Positions 42,525 to 53,090 of a stretch of DNA of 64,000 nucleotides are shown here, one piece after another. Position 1 is the stretch's first letter. Each line of letters starts with the position of its first letter. The position numbers were made by a program, and so were the translations under genes. The notes under the pieces were generated by a model, which searched no databases, was not told the origin of the DNA, and was given only the letters and a program-made list of their open reading frames with translations. Source of the DNA: Woeseiaceae bacterium (GTDB lineage Bacteria > Pseudomonadota > Gammaproteobacteria > Steroidobacterales > Woeseiaceae); assembly GCA_021773055.1 (NCBI GenBank), contig JAJFKV010000025.1, positions 35,577 to 99,576 of the forward strand. Reading direction: 5' to 3'.

Positions 42525-44014
42525 CGTGCGTGCAACCAGCCCGGTAGAAATGAGTAGGGATCGCGATTCTCCGATTCAGTCCATGACACGCCGTTAGCTT
42601 TCAACAACTCTGCCATCGAGCCGTCTTTCGCCGCGTCGAAGAGCTCGGTAGCCCCACCGATATGTTTGCCACCAATATAGATTTGCGGAATCGTCTTGAG
42701 TCCGGTCTGCTCCTGAATGGCCGCGCGAATCTTGCCACCCTGGTTGGCTTCCTGGTATGCCACAGAGTCCAGATCAACGGATTGATACGGAATGCCGTAG
42801 TGGGCGAACATCTTGCGCACGGACCACGAAAATTCGCACCATTCAAGCGCGAACATGACGACAGGCTGTTCTTTATCGCTGGTAACGGTATCCAGAAATT
42901 TGCGGGCGTCTTTTTCGACTTGCGGTGGAACCTCAGCTTTCGCTTCGTCCTCTGCAGGTGCTGCTGGTGGTGGAGAGTCGAAGCGATAGTTTGGTGTTGA
43001 TCGCGCTATTTCCTGCTCAGCGTCGGTCATGTCGACGGAAATGCCGTCGAATAGCGGCGTACTAAGGTAACGCTCACCAGTATCCGGGAGCATGCACAGT
43101 ATATTGGAGCCGGGCTCGGCCTTGTTGGCAACGGCTATCGCCCCGGCCAGCGTGGCACCGGCGGAAATGCCGACGAATATTCCTTCTTCCTGCGCCAGTC
43201 TCTTGGACAGACTCAACGCATCGTTGCCATCGATTGGAACGATGCCGTCGATCAGCTTCGCATCGACGACGTCTTCAGCGAGCTGCGGAATAAAGTCCGG
43301 AGTCCAGCCTTGCATCAGGTGTGGACGAAACAGTGGGTGGCTGTCGCGTGGCGTACCATCCTCAAACCGTTCCTGGGGAATACCGCTGCCGAGAATCGGG
43401 GAATTGTCCGGCTCACAGACGATGATTTTGGTATCCGGGCTTTTTTCCTTCAGGACGCGGGAGACGCCCTTGAGCGTACCGCCGGTGCCGAAGCCACTGA
43501 CCCAGTAATCGAGTTTTCGGTCAGCGAAGTCCGCGAGAATTTCCGGCGCGGTAGTCTTTGAATGCGCATCCGCATTGGCCTCATTCTCGAATTGCCGGAC
43601 GAGGAACCAGTCGTGCTTATGTGCCAGTTCAGTGGCCTTGGCGAGCATCCCCGAGCCTTTGAGCGAGGCCGGAGTGAGGACCACCTTGGCACCCAGAAAG
43701 CGCATCATGCGACGGCGTTCGAGGCTAAAGCTTTCAGCCATCGTGACCACCAGCGGATAGCCTTTCTGCGCACAGACCATCGCGAGGCCGATACCGGTAT
43801 TGCCACTGGTTGCCTCGATGACCGTCTGACCAGGTTTCAATGTGCCGTCTTTTTCAGCCTGTTCGATGACGTTGAGCGCCAGCCGGTCTTTGACTGAGCC
43901 CATCGGGTTGAACGATTCGATTTTTACGTAGATGTTGATGTCTTTGGGCCCGATCTTGTTGAGCTTGACGATCGGTGTATTGCCGATGGTTTCAAGAATA
44001 TTGGAATAGAGCAT
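42521..44014 (-). CDS. Cysteine synthase fused to a glutaredoxin-like domain
   Basis: A 497-residue fusion. Residues 1-315 are an O-acetylserine sulfhydrylase of the CysK fold, with PLP Lys42 (NPMGSVKDRLALN), the TSGNTG loop near 68 and a glycine-rich PLP phosphate loop (GTGGT) near 176. A Pro/Ala/Glu-rich linker (about 340-375) leads to a glutaredoxin-type domain (383-475) with the motif Cys393-Glu-Phe-Ser396, so it is monothiol, and the cis-Pro TIPQIYIGG. CysK alone is about 310-325 residues. The fused redox domain may recruit glutathione or control activity. An AGGTGA box precedes the ATG. No cysE is nearby. Confidence 0.9.
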   Translation of the reverse strand: MLYSNILETIGNTPIVKLNKIGPKDINIYVKIESFNPMGSVKDRLALNVIEQAEKDGTLKPGQTVIEATSGNTGIGLAMVCAQKGYPLVVTMAESFSLERRRMMRFLGAKVVLTPASLKGSGMLAKATELAHKHDWFLVRQFENEANADAHSKTTAPEILADFADRKLDYWVSGFGTGGTLKGVSRVLKEKSPDTKIIVCEPDNSPILGSGIPQERFEDGTPRDSHPLFRPHLMQGWTPDFIPQLAEDVVDAKLIDGIVPIDGNDALSLSKRLAQEEGIFVGISAGATLAGAIAVANKAEPGSNILCMLPDTGERYLSTPLFDGISVDMTDAEQEIARSTPNYRFDSPPPAAPAEDEAKAEVPPQVEKDARKFLDTVTSDKEQPVVMFALEWCEFSWSVRKMFAHYGIPYQSVDLDSVAYQEANQGGKIRAAIQEQTGLKTIPQIYIGGKHIGGATELFDAAKDGSMAELLKANGVSWTESENRDPYSFLPGWLHAR

Positions 44015-44118
44015 TGCGGTTCACCTGATTTGTTTTCGATGCGGCAATGTAAGGCACCTGGGGCAAAGATACCTGACCAGTAAGGTTTCGTTTCCTGACT
44101 TTATCCTGACCGCGGCAA

Positions 44119-45075
44119 TTAGTCGTCAGAGAACTCGGCTGTGGTCTGCCGTTTGCGGTTGACCACGAGTCGGGTGACGTCGGGTCTTGAGTAGTGGCCG
44201 GCGACGTCCAGGCTGTGTCGCTCTTCGAGAACTCGTTGGTGATCAAGCTCAACGATATACAGCGATTCCTCTCCTGACTGCGGTTCCAGCAGCCATTCGC
44301 CGTCGGGTGCTGCGACACAGGAGCCACCGTTGGCCATCATTTCGTCTGCGGCGCGAACGAGAAGGTCTGCATGCGGCAGATCGCTGCCAATATCCGATTT
44401 GCGCATCAGCCCGCCGACCGAAATGACATAGGAACGGCTTTCGCGGGCAATAAAGCGTGTTATTTCTTCAGTATTGCCGACATTGCCCGGCCAGATGGCA
44501 ACGTGCAGGTCTTCTCCCTGGGCGTACAGCGAAGCGCGCGCGAGCGGCAGCCAGTTTTCCCAGCAGTTGAGTCCGCCAGCCGTAAACGGGCCGAGCTTGT
44601 GCGTGCGCAAGCCGTTGCCATCGCCAATCGCCCAGACCAGGCGTTCTTCGTGGGTCGGCATCAGCTTGCGGTGTACGGAGCCTATTGTGCCTTCGGCGTC
44701 GATATATATCATCGAACAATAAAGACTGTGTCCGCCGCGATCGGGCGCGCGTTCCATGATGCCGACATAGACGGAAATAGCGTGCTCACGCGCCGCCTCG
44801 CAAATGCGATCGAGGTCGCCATTCTCAATGACGATTCCCTGGCTGACGTAATGCGCGAATAGTGATTTCTGCAAGTCAGATTCGAAGCGGGCACCGTCAG
44901 TACGTTCGACCCAGAATGGGTAGCCGGGCAACAGTGCCTCGCCGAACACGACCAACGAGCATCCACTATCGGCGGACTTTTCAATCCAGAAAGCGATCTT
45001 GTCGATCGTTGCATTCCGATCAAGCCAGACAGGTGCTATTTGAGCGAGACCCACAGATATTCGAGTATCAGACAT
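44119..45075 (-). CDS. Nitrilase / carbon-nitrogen hydrolase
   Basis: A 318-residue nitrilase-superfamily enzyme from Met at 45075 (an in-frame ATG at 45102 adds nine residues). The Glu-Lys-Cys triad is Glu46 (VVFGEALLPGYPFW), Lys137 (VHRKLMPTHEE) and Cys171 (GGLNCWENW). The FWVE and CWEN forms resemble true nitrilases rather than amidases. It hydrolyses a nitrile or related C-N bond in the cytoplasm. It is divergent from an SDR-like gene across about 150 nt. The natural nitrile is unknown. Confidence 0.9.
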   Translation of the reverse strand: MSDTRISVGLAQIAPVWLDRNATIDKIAFWIEKSADSGCSLVVFGEALLPGYPFWVERTDGARFESDLQKSLFAHYVSQGIVIENGDLDRICEAAREHAISVYVGIMERAPDRGGHSLYCSMIYIDAEGTIGSVHRKLMPTHEERLVWAIGDGNGLRTHKLGPFTAGGLNCWENWLPLARASLYAQGEDLHVAIWPGNVGNTEEITRFIARESRSYVISVGGLMRKSDIGSDLPHADLLVRAADEMMANGGSCVAAPDGEWLLEPQSGEESLYIVELDHQRVLEERHSLDVAGHYSRPDVTRLVVNRKRQTTAEFSDD

Positions 45076-45223
45076 CAGTTTTTGCTGGTCCCGGTTCTTC
45101 ATTGATTATTGATCAAGCGTAGCACGGATTTCCGAGTTAGAATCAGCACTCAAGCGCATGAAAACCTGATGTTTTGCCAATGCCTGGTCGAAATCAAGAA
45201 TCACAAATATTGAAGGAAATTGA

Positions 45224-45973
45224 ATGGCTGACCCCTTGCGACTTTATGGCCTGAATGCACTGGTGCTGAATGCTGGTAGTGGCATTGGCGAAGCGAGCGC
45301 GCGCACCTTGATCAAGCATGGCGCGACCGTGTTGGCGGTCGATACCAATAACAGTGGGGTTGAAAGACACTTTGCCGCCGTAAAGGGTATTACTGGTATT
45401 GCAGCTAACCTGGTTGACGCCGACCAGATGCCGGTACTGGTTCAGGAAGCGGTCGATCAGATGGGCGGAATTGATATTCTTGTCAACGAATTTCCGCTTT
45501 CGTTCACAGCGCCGATGAGTGCGGCAGCGGACAAGCTCGATCGCCTGTTGCAGTCTCGTGCCGCACTGACCTTGTCTGTTTGTCGTGCAGCTCTGCCACA
45601 TCTCAAGAAAAGTCCGGCCGGTCGAATCATTAACATGGGTTTTTTGCGTAGCAGTTTTGCGGCCGATGCTAACGATGCTTTCAACAAGGCCCAGCAGGAC
45701 CTTGCAAATCTTACGAGAGCGCTCGCCGTGGAAATCGGTGAGTTTGGTATCACGGCGAACTACGTTCAGCCAGGTGGTGTGATGACACCGGATAGTCGTG
45801 ACGTTTTTCGCAAAGACAAAGCATTGCGCGATCATTGCATCAAAGGGTCTGCAGCGAGGCGACTCGGTGAACCCGTGGACATCGCGAAGGTGGTGTTGTT
45901 TCTCGCCAGTGATGATGCAGTCTTCGTCAGCGGTACTGGTATCGCGGTCGACGGCGGACGCACAGGCAGCTGA
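45224..45973 (+). CDS. SDR-fold protein lacking the catalytic triad
   Basis: A 249-residue short-chain dehydrogenase/reductase fold with an AAGGA box. The Gly-rich nucleotide loop is kept (LNAGSGIGEA at 16-24), but the usual NNAG motif is NEFP (88-91). The active-site Tyr is Phe153 and the Lys is Gln157 (AFNKAQQ in place of YxxxK). The catalytic Ser position is also not Ser. The C-terminus retains GVMTPDSRD and the SGTGIAVDGG tail. It is therefore probably a non-catalytic, NAD(P)-binding relative. It precedes tesB by 5 nt and is divergent from the nitrilase gene. Confidence 0.85.
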   Translation: MADPLRLYGLNALVLNAGSGIGEASARTLIKHGATVLAVDTNNSGVERHFAAVKGITGIAANLVDADQMPVLVQEAVDQMGGIDILVNEFPLSFTAPMSAAADKLDRLLQSRAALTLSVCRAALPHLKKSPAGRIINMGFLRSSFAADANDAFNKAQQDLANLTRALAVEIGEFGITANYVQPGGVMTPDSRDVFRKDKALRDHCIKGSAARRLGEPVDIAKVVLFLASDDAVFVSGTGIAVDGGRTGS

Positions 45974-45978
45974 CGTTT

Positions 45979-46878
45979 ATGCACCCTGTGCTCGAAGATC
46001 TGATTGGGCTCCTGCGGCTGGAACGCATCGAAGAGAATATTTTTCGTGGCGATAGCCGCGATATTGGTAGTCCACAAGTATTTGGCGGACAGGTTATCGG
46101 ACAGGCCTTGTCCGCTGCCCAGAATACCGTCGAAGGTCGTGTTGCACATTCCTTACACAGCTATTTTCTTCGCCGTGGCGACGTAAATTCTCCGATCATT
46201 TACGAGGTTGATCGGGCTCGCGATGGCGGCAGCTTTTCTAATCGCCGTGTGGTCGCAATTCAGCACGGCCGCCCAATACTTAATCTTGCGGCGTCGTTCC
46301 AGGTTCCGGAGGAAGGGCTTGCACACCAGGCGGAAATGCCGAATGTGCCTGGTCCGGACGGTCTGAAAGATCTCACCGATGTTGCGAAAGAAATGTTGGA
46401 GTGCATCCCGTCCGTATTGCGGCGATTCATGACGGAGAAGAGGCCGTTTGAATTCCGGCATGTTGAGCCACTGGATTTCGAGGTACCGAAAATATTGCCG
46501 CCACGAAAACACGTCTGGATCAAGGCGGTCGATGCGCTGCCGGATAATCCGGTATTGCACCAGAATTTGCTGACCTATGTATCTGATTACGAGCTGCTTG
46601 GAACAGCAACGTTTCCGCACGGTTTGTCGTTTACACGCGGTAGCGTAATCATGGCGAGCCTCGACCATGCGCTTTGGTTTCACGGTGACGTCAAGATGGA
46701 CGAGTGGTTGTTATATGCGATAGACAGTCCAAATGCATCTGGTGCTCGCGGCCTGGCGCGTGGTCAGATATTCACACAGGATGGACGGCTGGTTGCTTCA
46801 ACGACTCAGGAGGGGCTGATGCGGGTTGTCGATCCCGATGGGTGGCCACCACGCTCGAAACCGGGCAGCCAGAAGTAG
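45979..46878 (+). CDS. tesB: Acyl-CoA thioesterase II
   Basis: A 299-residue double hot-dog thioesterase that frees fatty acids from acyl-CoA. Blocks: FGGQVIGQALSAAQNTV near residue 35, HSLHSYFLRRGD near 57 and MASLDHALWFHGD near 220 with the catalytic Asp. The C-terminal LARGQIFTQDGRLVASTTQEG is the usual ending. It may share a transcript with the SDR-like gene. Convergent with gpmA after 20 nt. Confidence 0.95.
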   Translation: MHPVLEDLIGLLRLERIEENIFRGDSRDIGSPQVFGGQVIGQALSAAQNTVEGRVAHSLHSYFLRRGDVNSPIIYEVDRARDGGSFSNRRVVAIQHGRPILNLAASFQVPEEGLAHQAEMPNVPGPDGLKDLTDVAKEMLECIPSVLRRFMTEKRPFEFRHVEPLDFEVPKILPPRKHVWIKAVDALPDNPVLHQNLLTYVSDYELLGTATFPHGLSFTRGSVIMASLDHALWFHGDVKMDEWLLYAIDSPNASGARGLARGQIFTQDGRLVASTTQEGLMRVVDPDGWPPRSKPGSQK

Positions 46879-46898
46879 GGTGATTTTCCCTAGCTGGA

Positions 46899-47648
46899 TT
46901 ATCCCTGCTTGGATTTTCCCTGGGCTGCCACGGCAGCCGCTGCTTTTGCAATCGCATCGGCATCGCCGAGAAACTCTCTCGATAGCGGCTTCAGGTCCGT
47001 ATCGAGATCATAAGCCAGTGGAATGCCTGTCGGAATATTGAAGCCGGTGATTTCATCGTCTGAAACATTGTCCAGCATCTTGACTAGGGCCCGCAGGCTG
47101 TTGCCGTGAGCCGCGATCAATACGTTCTTTCCTGCGCGCAGCTCGGGGGCAATGACTTCGTTCCAGCACGGCAGCACCCGATCCAGCGTAGTCGCAAGTG
47201 ATTCGGTGGCGGGCAGGCCTTCTATTCCAGCATAGCGGGCGTCATGGGCGGGATGACGCTCATCGTCGGCATCCAGTTCGGGTGGCGGAATATCGTAGCT
47301 ACGGCGCCAGATGTGCACCTGGTCGTCACCGTATTTGGCCGCGGTTTCCGATTTATTGAGTCCTTGTAAGCCGCCGTAGTGTCTTTCGTTGAGCCGCCAA
47401 TCGCGAATAACCGGAATCCACATGAGATCCATCTGGTCCTGTATGTGCCACAAGGTGCGAATGGCACGCTTAAGTACCGACGTATAAGCCGTATCGAAGT
47501 GGTAGCCAAGTTCGTTCAGCAATTGGCCTGCGGCGATCGCCTCCTGAATGCCTTTTTCCGTAAGGTCGACGTCAGTCCAGCCCGTGAACAGGTTTTTTAG
47601 ATTCCAGTCACTTTGCCCGTGACGACACAAAACAAGCTTGCCAGCCAT
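46899..47648 (-). CDS. gpmA: 2,3-bisphosphoglycerate-dependent phosphoglycerate mutase
   Basis: A 249-residue glycolytic mutase. The phospho-histidine is in [10 protein letters not shown] (His9). [19 protein letters not shown] and [17 protein letters not shown] supply the rest of the active site. Its length equals that of E. coli GpmA, with a Lys/Gln-rich C-terminal tail. A single gene; the NAD-glutamate dehydrogenase gene ends 38 nt upstream of its start on the same strand. Confidence 0.97.
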   Translation of the reverse strand: MAGKLVLCRHGQSDWNLKNLFTGWTDVDLTEKGIQEAIAAGQLLNELGYHFDTAYTSVLKRAIRTLWHIQDQMDLMWIPVIRDWRLNERHYGGLQGLNKSETAAKYGDDQVHIWRRSYDIPPPELDADDERHPAHDARYAGIEGLPATESLATTLDRVLPCWNEVIAPELRAGKNVLIAAHGNSLRALVKMLDNVSDDEITGFNIPTGIPLAYDLDTDLKPLSREFLGDADAIAKAAAAVAAQGKSKQG

Positions 47649-47686
47649 TGTTGCTCCAGTATTGATGATCTCGATAGTGTCGCAGA

Positions 47687-50600
47687 TTAATCTGCAATCA
47701 GGTTTCGTAATTGCTGTGCCGCGACAGTAAGCGTGGCAAAATCAACTTCGTCGCGTAATTGCATTTCTTCCATCATTTGCTTGAAGCGTTCGACTTCTAC
47801 CGCTTTTTTCTTCAGCCATGCCGTGGTGATCTTGCCGGGTTCCTGTTTACTTCGAGGAGCCAGTAACTTGAACGCGAGCTGTCGTCGCAAGCTATAAAAT
47901 TCGTCGCGCAGACTACTGCGCGCCATCGCCTGCCAACGACCGTCAACCTCCAGGTCCTCAGCCTGATTGTGCAGCCAGTACAACGTCAATTCATCATTGA
48001 GTGCCGAGTACAGGCGTCCCGCGTCAAGAACGTCGCGTTTACGTTCAGCCGCCAGGTCAGCCATGTCGAGCGCCGGCCGTGTGAGCAACAGCAGGGACAT
48101 GCGATTGGCGAGTTTCTCGGGTACACCCATGCCGATGTAGCGCTGCTCCGCTCGTTCGTGACGGGCTCTCGCTGCCCGGGAAACGTATACGGCAGAACGG
48201 GAGTAAATGCGCGCCATGTTATCTTTTAGTCGATCGACTGCTTTTACGATGTCGAGTTCATCGCCGTATTGCTCGATCAACCAGTAACAGACATGACGCA
48301 AGGTGCGGCTGACTTCGAACATCATCGATACTTGTGCACGTGCCGGGATCTGGTAATCAAGCGATTCGATTTTTCGGAGTAGTGGACCGGCTCGGCAAAT
48401 TATTCGCGCTACTTCGTAGGCCCTGGCGACAGTAATGATGTTTGCCTCGGTGTCGACTTGCACGCGCTTTGCGAATGCGGGACCCATACGATTAACAAGG
48501 TCGTTAGCCACCAGTGTCGCCAAAATCTGCCGACTCAATCGATGTCCTGGCAGCAAGTCAGAATAGCGCTGCCTGAGCACCTTCGGGAAATATCGTTGTG
48601 GATCGATAGCCAGAAAATCTACAAGCGATTCTTCGGAGTCGATCAGTCCGTTGTACAGGTCAATTTTCGCGTAGCTTAGAACGACGGCCAGTTCGGGTCG
48701 GGTGAAACCCAGCTTGCGACTGCGGCGTTCGTCAATCTGTGCCTGATCCGGCAGGAATTCAATCTCGCGATTCAATAGGCCGGTTCGCTCGAGATCGGAT
48801 ATCAGGCGTGCCGTCTCGTCAATACGATCCGCCGACAGTGTTTCGCTAATGCTGATCGACTGTGTCTGCAGGTAATTATTCCGCAGTACAAGTTCGGAAA
48901 CACTCTCAGTCATGGATTCAAGCAATACGTTGCGCTTCGCGCGTGTCATATTTTTTTGCTTGGTCGCATCACTGAGTAGAATCTTGATATTGACTTCACG
49001 GTCGGAGCAATCAACACCAGCAGAGTTGTCGATGAAGTCCGTGTTAATACGACCGCCACAAAGGCTGTATTCAACGCGGGCCAGTTGAGATAAGCCCAGA
49101 TTGCCGCCCTCGCCAATCACCTTGCAACGTAATTCGTTGGCATTCACGCGTACAGCATCATTGCTGCGGTCGCCTGCATCTGCGTGACCTTCGTGGCTGG
49201 CTTTCGCATAAGTACCAATGCCACCATTCCATAGCAGGTCGACCGGCATTTTTAGAATTTCACTGATCAGCTGGTCGGGCTTCAAGGAGGTCGCGTCGAT
49301 ATCCAGCAGTTTGCGAACTTCGTTGCTGAGCCGGATAGTCTTTGCCTGGCGGGAATAGACACCGCCGCCCTTGGAAATCAGGGTGTCGTCGAAGTCTTCC
49401 CAGCCGGTGCCCGGCAATTTGAAAAGTCGTTGACGCTCGCGATAGCTGCGTGCCATATCCGGATCCGGATCCAGGAATATATTGCGATGATTGAAAGCTG
49501 CAACCAGTTTTATCTTGCGCGACAGCAGCATGCCATTGCCGAAAACGTCGCCCGACATATCGCCGATTCCTGCGACTGTAAAAGGGTTTTTCTGCGTATT
49601 CAGGCCGAGCTCGCGGAAATGACGTTTGACCGCTTCCCAGGCACCCTTGGCAGTAATGCCCATCTTTTTGTGGTCATAGCCGGCGGAGCCACCTGACGCG
49701 AAAGCATCATCGAGCCAGAAGCCATACTCCGCAGAAATTCCATTTGCGATATCGGAAAATGTTGCGGTGCCTTTGTCCGCCGCGACGACCAGATAGGGAT
49801 CATCGCCGTCTCGCCTTACGATGCCATCAGGCGTGACGACTTTGCCGTCGACGACGTTGTCGGTGAGGTCGAGCAAGGCGCTAATGAATGTCTTGTAACA
49901 ATGGATACCGTTTTGTGTGATCGCATCACGATCACCACTTGGTGCCCGTTTCGGGAAAAAGCCACCTTTGGCTCCGGTCGGAACGATGACCGTATTCTTA
50001 ACCACCTGCGCCTTCATCAGGCCAAGAATTTCGGTACGAAAATCTTCACGCCGGTCGGACCAGCGCAATCCGCCACGCGCGATATCGCCGCCACGAAGAT
50101 GCACTCCTTCCACCTCGGGCGAGTAGACAAATATTTCAAACTTGGGTTTCGGTAGCGGGATCTCCGGCAACTGCGCGGGGTCCAGCTTGATGGATAGTGA
50201 TGGTTTCGCGTTGCCATCATCGGTCAGGAAGTAATTGGTGCGCAGGGTCGCGTTAATGCCACCGGCAAATGCAGTGAGGATTCTATCCTCATCAACATTC
50301 TTCGCCTTTGACACGCCGCGAGCGACCGCCTTTCTTACCCGTTTTAGCTCACGGCTACGGCGAGCCTTGCCAATAGCGGGATCGAACTGCAGCTCAAATT
50401 GCTCGACCAGCAACGGCACAAGACCTGCGTGTGCGACCAGTACATCTTCAAGATAGGCCTGACTGAACGGCACTCCGAGTTGCTGAATATGTTTTGCATA
50501 GCAACGCAATAGCGCGGTTTGTCGCCAATCCAGTCCACTGGCGAGGACCAACCTGTTGAGGCCGTCATTCTCCGCATCGCCGCTTGCAACCGCGAGAAAA

Positions 50601-52513
50601 CATTCCTCGAAGCGCGCATCAACAGACTCGAAATCTACAGATCTGCCGCCCTCATGCACCAGGTGAAAGTCCTGCATCCAGAACGACTGTCCGGATGCGA
50701 GCTCCGCCTTGTAGGGTCGCTCTGAGTAAACGTCCACTCCCATGTTTTCGATGACCGGCAACGCGTCTGACAGAGATATCGGTGCGTCCGTACTGTAGAC
50801 CATGAAATTTAAATGGCCGGGCTCCGAATTCGGCGGAACATACAGATCGACAGAGCGTGCAATATTGTCGGCGAGCATCGTGTCGATGCGCTGGACGTCG
50901 GAACAGGCTTCCGAAGGTAGTGTGTCAGCCTGATAGCCGGGAGGAAAGATCTTGCCGTAGGCGTTGAAAAGTCGCTGACCTTCTTCATAGTCAAACTCTT
51001 CCAACATTCTTCGTCGCAGTCGGTCGGACCAGGTAACAACAAGTTCAGCTATGCGTTTTTCAATGTCATGGATGCTGATATGCGGCCGTCCGCCTTCTAC
51101 GATACGTACGATGATGTGTACGCGGGCAAGGGCGGATTCAGATATTTGTACGGCCGAATCAACGCTAATGCCATCGAATGATTCCTTCAGCAGTGCCTCC
51201 ACACGCCTTCTGATCGCCGTGGTGTATTTCTCGCGCGGGATAAAAACGAGACACGAGAAGAATCGCCGAAACATATCGCGCCGCAGAAAGAACTTAACGC
51301 GCTGTCGATCCTGAAGATTCAAAATGCCGAACGTTGTGCGTGCCAGATCCTGAACGGAACTTTGAAAGAGTTCCTCACGCGGATAGGTTTCGATTATGTG
51401 GGAAAGCGCCTTGCCACGGTGTCCGTATTGGTCTACGTGTGCTCTTTCGAAGATCTTCGTAATTTTATGACGCAGCAACGGTATATTTTTCGGGCTCTCG
51501 TTGTAGGCGACGGACGTGAGCAGCCCAATAAATCGTCGCTCACCAACTACATTGCCTTTTTTGTTGTAGATTTTGACGCCGACATAATCGAGGAACGCCG
51601 ATCGATGCACGGTAGAGCGCGAATTTGCTTTGGTCAGAATAAGCCAATCACGGGATCTCGTCAGCCGTCGCATCTCGGTGGTTAGTTCGGTAACTTTGGA
51701 GCCGCGGTCATCTTGGCTTAGTACGCCAAGGCCGCTGCCTTCAACCGAGCGAAGGAAGATGCGCTTGCCCTTGTTCGATAACTTGTATTCCCGGTACCCG
51801 AGGAAGGTGAAATGGTCGTCGACCATCCATTCGAGCAGTGCCTGGCTTTCCGTGCGCAGCAGCGGATCGACACCCTTTGGGCCATTCTCAAGTAAATCGC
51901 ACGTTTCGCACATGCGTTCGCGCATCTTCTTCCAGTCGCGAACCGAAACCCGGATATCACGCAGGACTTTGCTGATCTCCTGCTGCAGTATTCTTAGTTG
52001 TTTCTGATCTGATTCACGCGAGATCGCCAAACGAATGAACGATTCTGGTGTTGCGCCTTTAGCGCCAGCTTTCGCGATTGCCGTTAATTTACCTTTGCCA
52101 TTTCGCTGCGCCCAAATAATCGGGTGTACGGTGATCTGGACGGTCAAATTATGGTGATTGACTGCGGCAGCAACAGAGTCGACGAGAAACGGCATGTCGT
52201 CATTCACCATTTCAATGAATGTAAATCCCGACGTATAGCCGTGTTCTTTCTTGTTTGGGTTAAATATTCGGAGTAGTGCTTGTCCTTTACGACGTGTGGC
52301 GCCGAAATCCAGGTGATCGACGGCCGCGCGGGCCATGATCTCAACGGAGCGGCCTTGCAGGTCTTCAACCGGTACATTCTTAACGTACTGTATAAGGAAT
52401 CGCTTTGTTTGAGACGGCTTGCTGAGGGTTTTCGATCTGACTCGAGCGGAGGTAATTCCATCGACGATCGTTTTTTTCATGTCGCCGACGCGACGGCCTT
52501 CTTTTGATGCCAC
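47687..52513 (-). CDS. gdhB: NAD-dependent glutamate dehydrogenase, GDH-180 type
   Basis: A 1608-residue large glutamate dehydrogenase, converting glutamate to 2-oxoglutarate and ammonia with NAD. GTG at 52513 is chosen for its GGAG box; ATG at 52480 and TTG at 52543 are alternatives. The N-terminal half holds ACT-like and helical regulatory regions. The catalytic core lies around residues 780-1150: [48 protein letters not shown] and [14 protein letters not shown]. It is near P. aeruginosa GdhB (1620 aa) in length. In arginine- and polyamine-using bacteria it channels the resulting glutamate into the TCA cycle. A MarR gene lies directly upstream. Confidence 0.95.
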   Translation of the reverse strand: MASKEGRRVGDMKKTIVDGITSARVRSKTLSKPSQTKRFLIQYVKNVPVEDLQGRSVEIMARAAVDHLDFGATRRKGQALLRIFNPNKKEHGYTSGFTFIEMVNDDMPFLVDSVAAAVNHHNLTVQITVHPIIWAQRNGKGKLTAIAKAGAKGATPESFIRLAISRESDQKQLRILQQEISKVLRDIRVSVRDWKKMRERMCETCDLLENGPKGVDPLLRTESQALLEWMVDDHFTFLGYREYKLSNKGKRIFLRSVEGSGLGVLSQDDRGSKVTELTTEMRRLTRSRDWLILTKANSRSTVHRSAFLDYVGVKIYNKKGNVVGERRFIGLLTSVAYNESPKNIPLLRHKITKIFERAHVDQYGHRGKALSHIIETYPREELFQSSVQDLARTTFGILNLQDRQRVKFFLRRDMFRRFFSCLVFIPREKYTTAIRRRVEALLKESFDGISVDSAVQISESALARVHIIVRIVEGGRPHISIHDIEKRIAELVVTWSDRLRRRMLEEFDYEEGQRLFNAYGKIFPPGYQADTLPSEACSDVQRIDTMLADNIARSVDLYVPPNSEPGHLNFMVYSTDAPISLSDALPVIENMGVDVYSERPYKAELASGQSFWMQDFHLVHEGGRSVDFESVDARFEECFLAVASGDAENDGLNRLVLASGLDWRQTALLRCYAKHIQQLGVPFSQAYLEDVLVAHAGLVPLLVEQFELQFDPAIGKARRSRELKRVRKAVARGVSKAKNVDEDRILTAFAGGINATLRTNYFLTDDGNAKPSLSIKLDPAQLPEIPLPKPKFEIFVYSPEVEGVHLRGGDIARGGLRWSDRREDFRTEILGLMKAQVVKNTVIVPTGAKGGFFPKRAPSGDRDAITQNGIHCYKTFISALLDLTDNVVDGKVVTPDGIVRRDGDDPYLVVAADKGTATFSDIANGISAEYGFWLDDAFASGGSAGYDHKKMGITAKGAWEAVKRHFRELGLNTQKNPFTVAGIGDMSGDVFGNGMLLSRKIKLVAAFNHRNIFLDPDPDMARSYRERQRLFKLPGTGWEDFDDTLISKGGGVYSRQAKTIRLSNEVRKLLDIDATSLKPDQLISEILKMPVDLLWNGGIGTYAKASHEGHADAGDRSNDAVRVNANELRCKVIGEGGNLGLSQLARVEYSLCGGRINTDFIDNSAGVDCSDREVNIKILLSDATKQKNMTRAKRNVLLESMTESVSELVLRNNYLQTQSISISETLSADRIDETARLISDLERTGLLNREIEFLPDQAQIDERRSRKLGFTRPELAVVLSYAKIDLYNGLIDSEESLVDFLAIDPQRYFPKVLRQRYSDLLPGHRLSRQILATLVANDLVNRMGPAFAKRVQVDTEANIITVARAYEVARIICRAGPLLRKIESLDYQIPARAQVSMMFEVSRTLRHVCYWLIEQYGDELDIVKAVDRLKDNMARIYSRSAVYVSRAARARHERAEQRYIGMGVPEKLANRMSLLLLTRPALDMADLAAERKRDVLDAGRLYSALNDELTLYWLHNQAEDLEVDGRWQAMARSSLRDEFYSLRRQLAFKLLAPRSKQEPGKITTAWLKKKAVEVERFKQMMEEMQLRDEVDFATLTVAAQQLRNLIAD

Positions 52514-52572
52514 GCTACTACTCCGGCCGGTCACGCCGACCAAAAATTTAGGGACTCGAAATGGCGCACGGC

Positions 52573-52619
52573 ATTATAACGTAATTGCATTCGAAACCAT
52601 CCCCCTGCAGAGAATGGTT
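52573..52619 (-). promoter_or_regulatory. GDH promoter with -35 palindrome
   Basis: Minus-strand TATAAT (52578-52573) is a perfect -10 box about 60 nt upstream of the likely start. The -35 position coincides with one arm of an inverted repeat, AACCAT (52595-52600) and ATGGTT (52614-52619), 13 nt apart. A repressor bound there would block the promoter. The adjacent MarR protein is the obvious candidate. Confidence 0.45.
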
Positions 52620-52628
52620 AATAAAAAA

Positions 52629-53078
52629 CTAGGGAGGCCCGATCAGACGGGCGCGGGCCAGTAATCGCTCCATGGTGTTGTTGAGATCGTCGATCTCTTC
52701 ATCACTGAGTCCTTCCAGTAAGTCACGTTCGAATTGCAGCGCAAGTTCCGCAATTTCGTCGTGTAATATCTTGCCGTCTTCCGACAAATTCAAGATCGAC
52801 CGGCGCTTGTCAGCATCTGCAAATTCACGATCGATACGGCCGTTCTTGATGAGCTTGGTGACTGCGCGGCTGACCGCAACCTTGTCCATCAGAGTGCGTT
52901 CGGCCACCTCAACCGCGGAAAGGCCTGGAAAGCGACCAAGTACAGCAATAACGCGCCATTCTGGTATCGAAACACTGAATCGCCGGTCATAAGCCCTGGC
53001 TACGGTCGTACTGACGGTGTTGGAAAGCACCGCTAGCCGGTAAGGTAGAAAATTCTCTAATTTGAGTTCGTTGTCCAT
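52629..53078 (-). CDS. MarR family transcriptional regulator
   Basis: A 149-residue winged-helix regulator. DNA-binding core at about 35-105: PEWRVIAVLGRFPGLSAVEVAERTLMDKVAVSRAV (in part), then the wing NGRIDREFADADKRRSILNL. It begins 12 nt after zapE, so it is probably co-transcribed with it, and it lies just before the GDH promoter. It could repress that gene. The ligand is unknown. Confidence 0.92.
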   Translation of the reverse strand: MDNELKLENFLPYRLAVLSNTVSTTVARAYDRRFSVSIPEWRVIAVLGRFPGLSAVEVAERTLMDKVAVSRAVTKLIKNGRIDREFADADKRRSILNLSEDGKILHDEIAELALQFERDLLEGLSDEEIDDLNNTMERLLARARLIGPP

Positions 53079-53090
53079 AGCAAGAACTTA

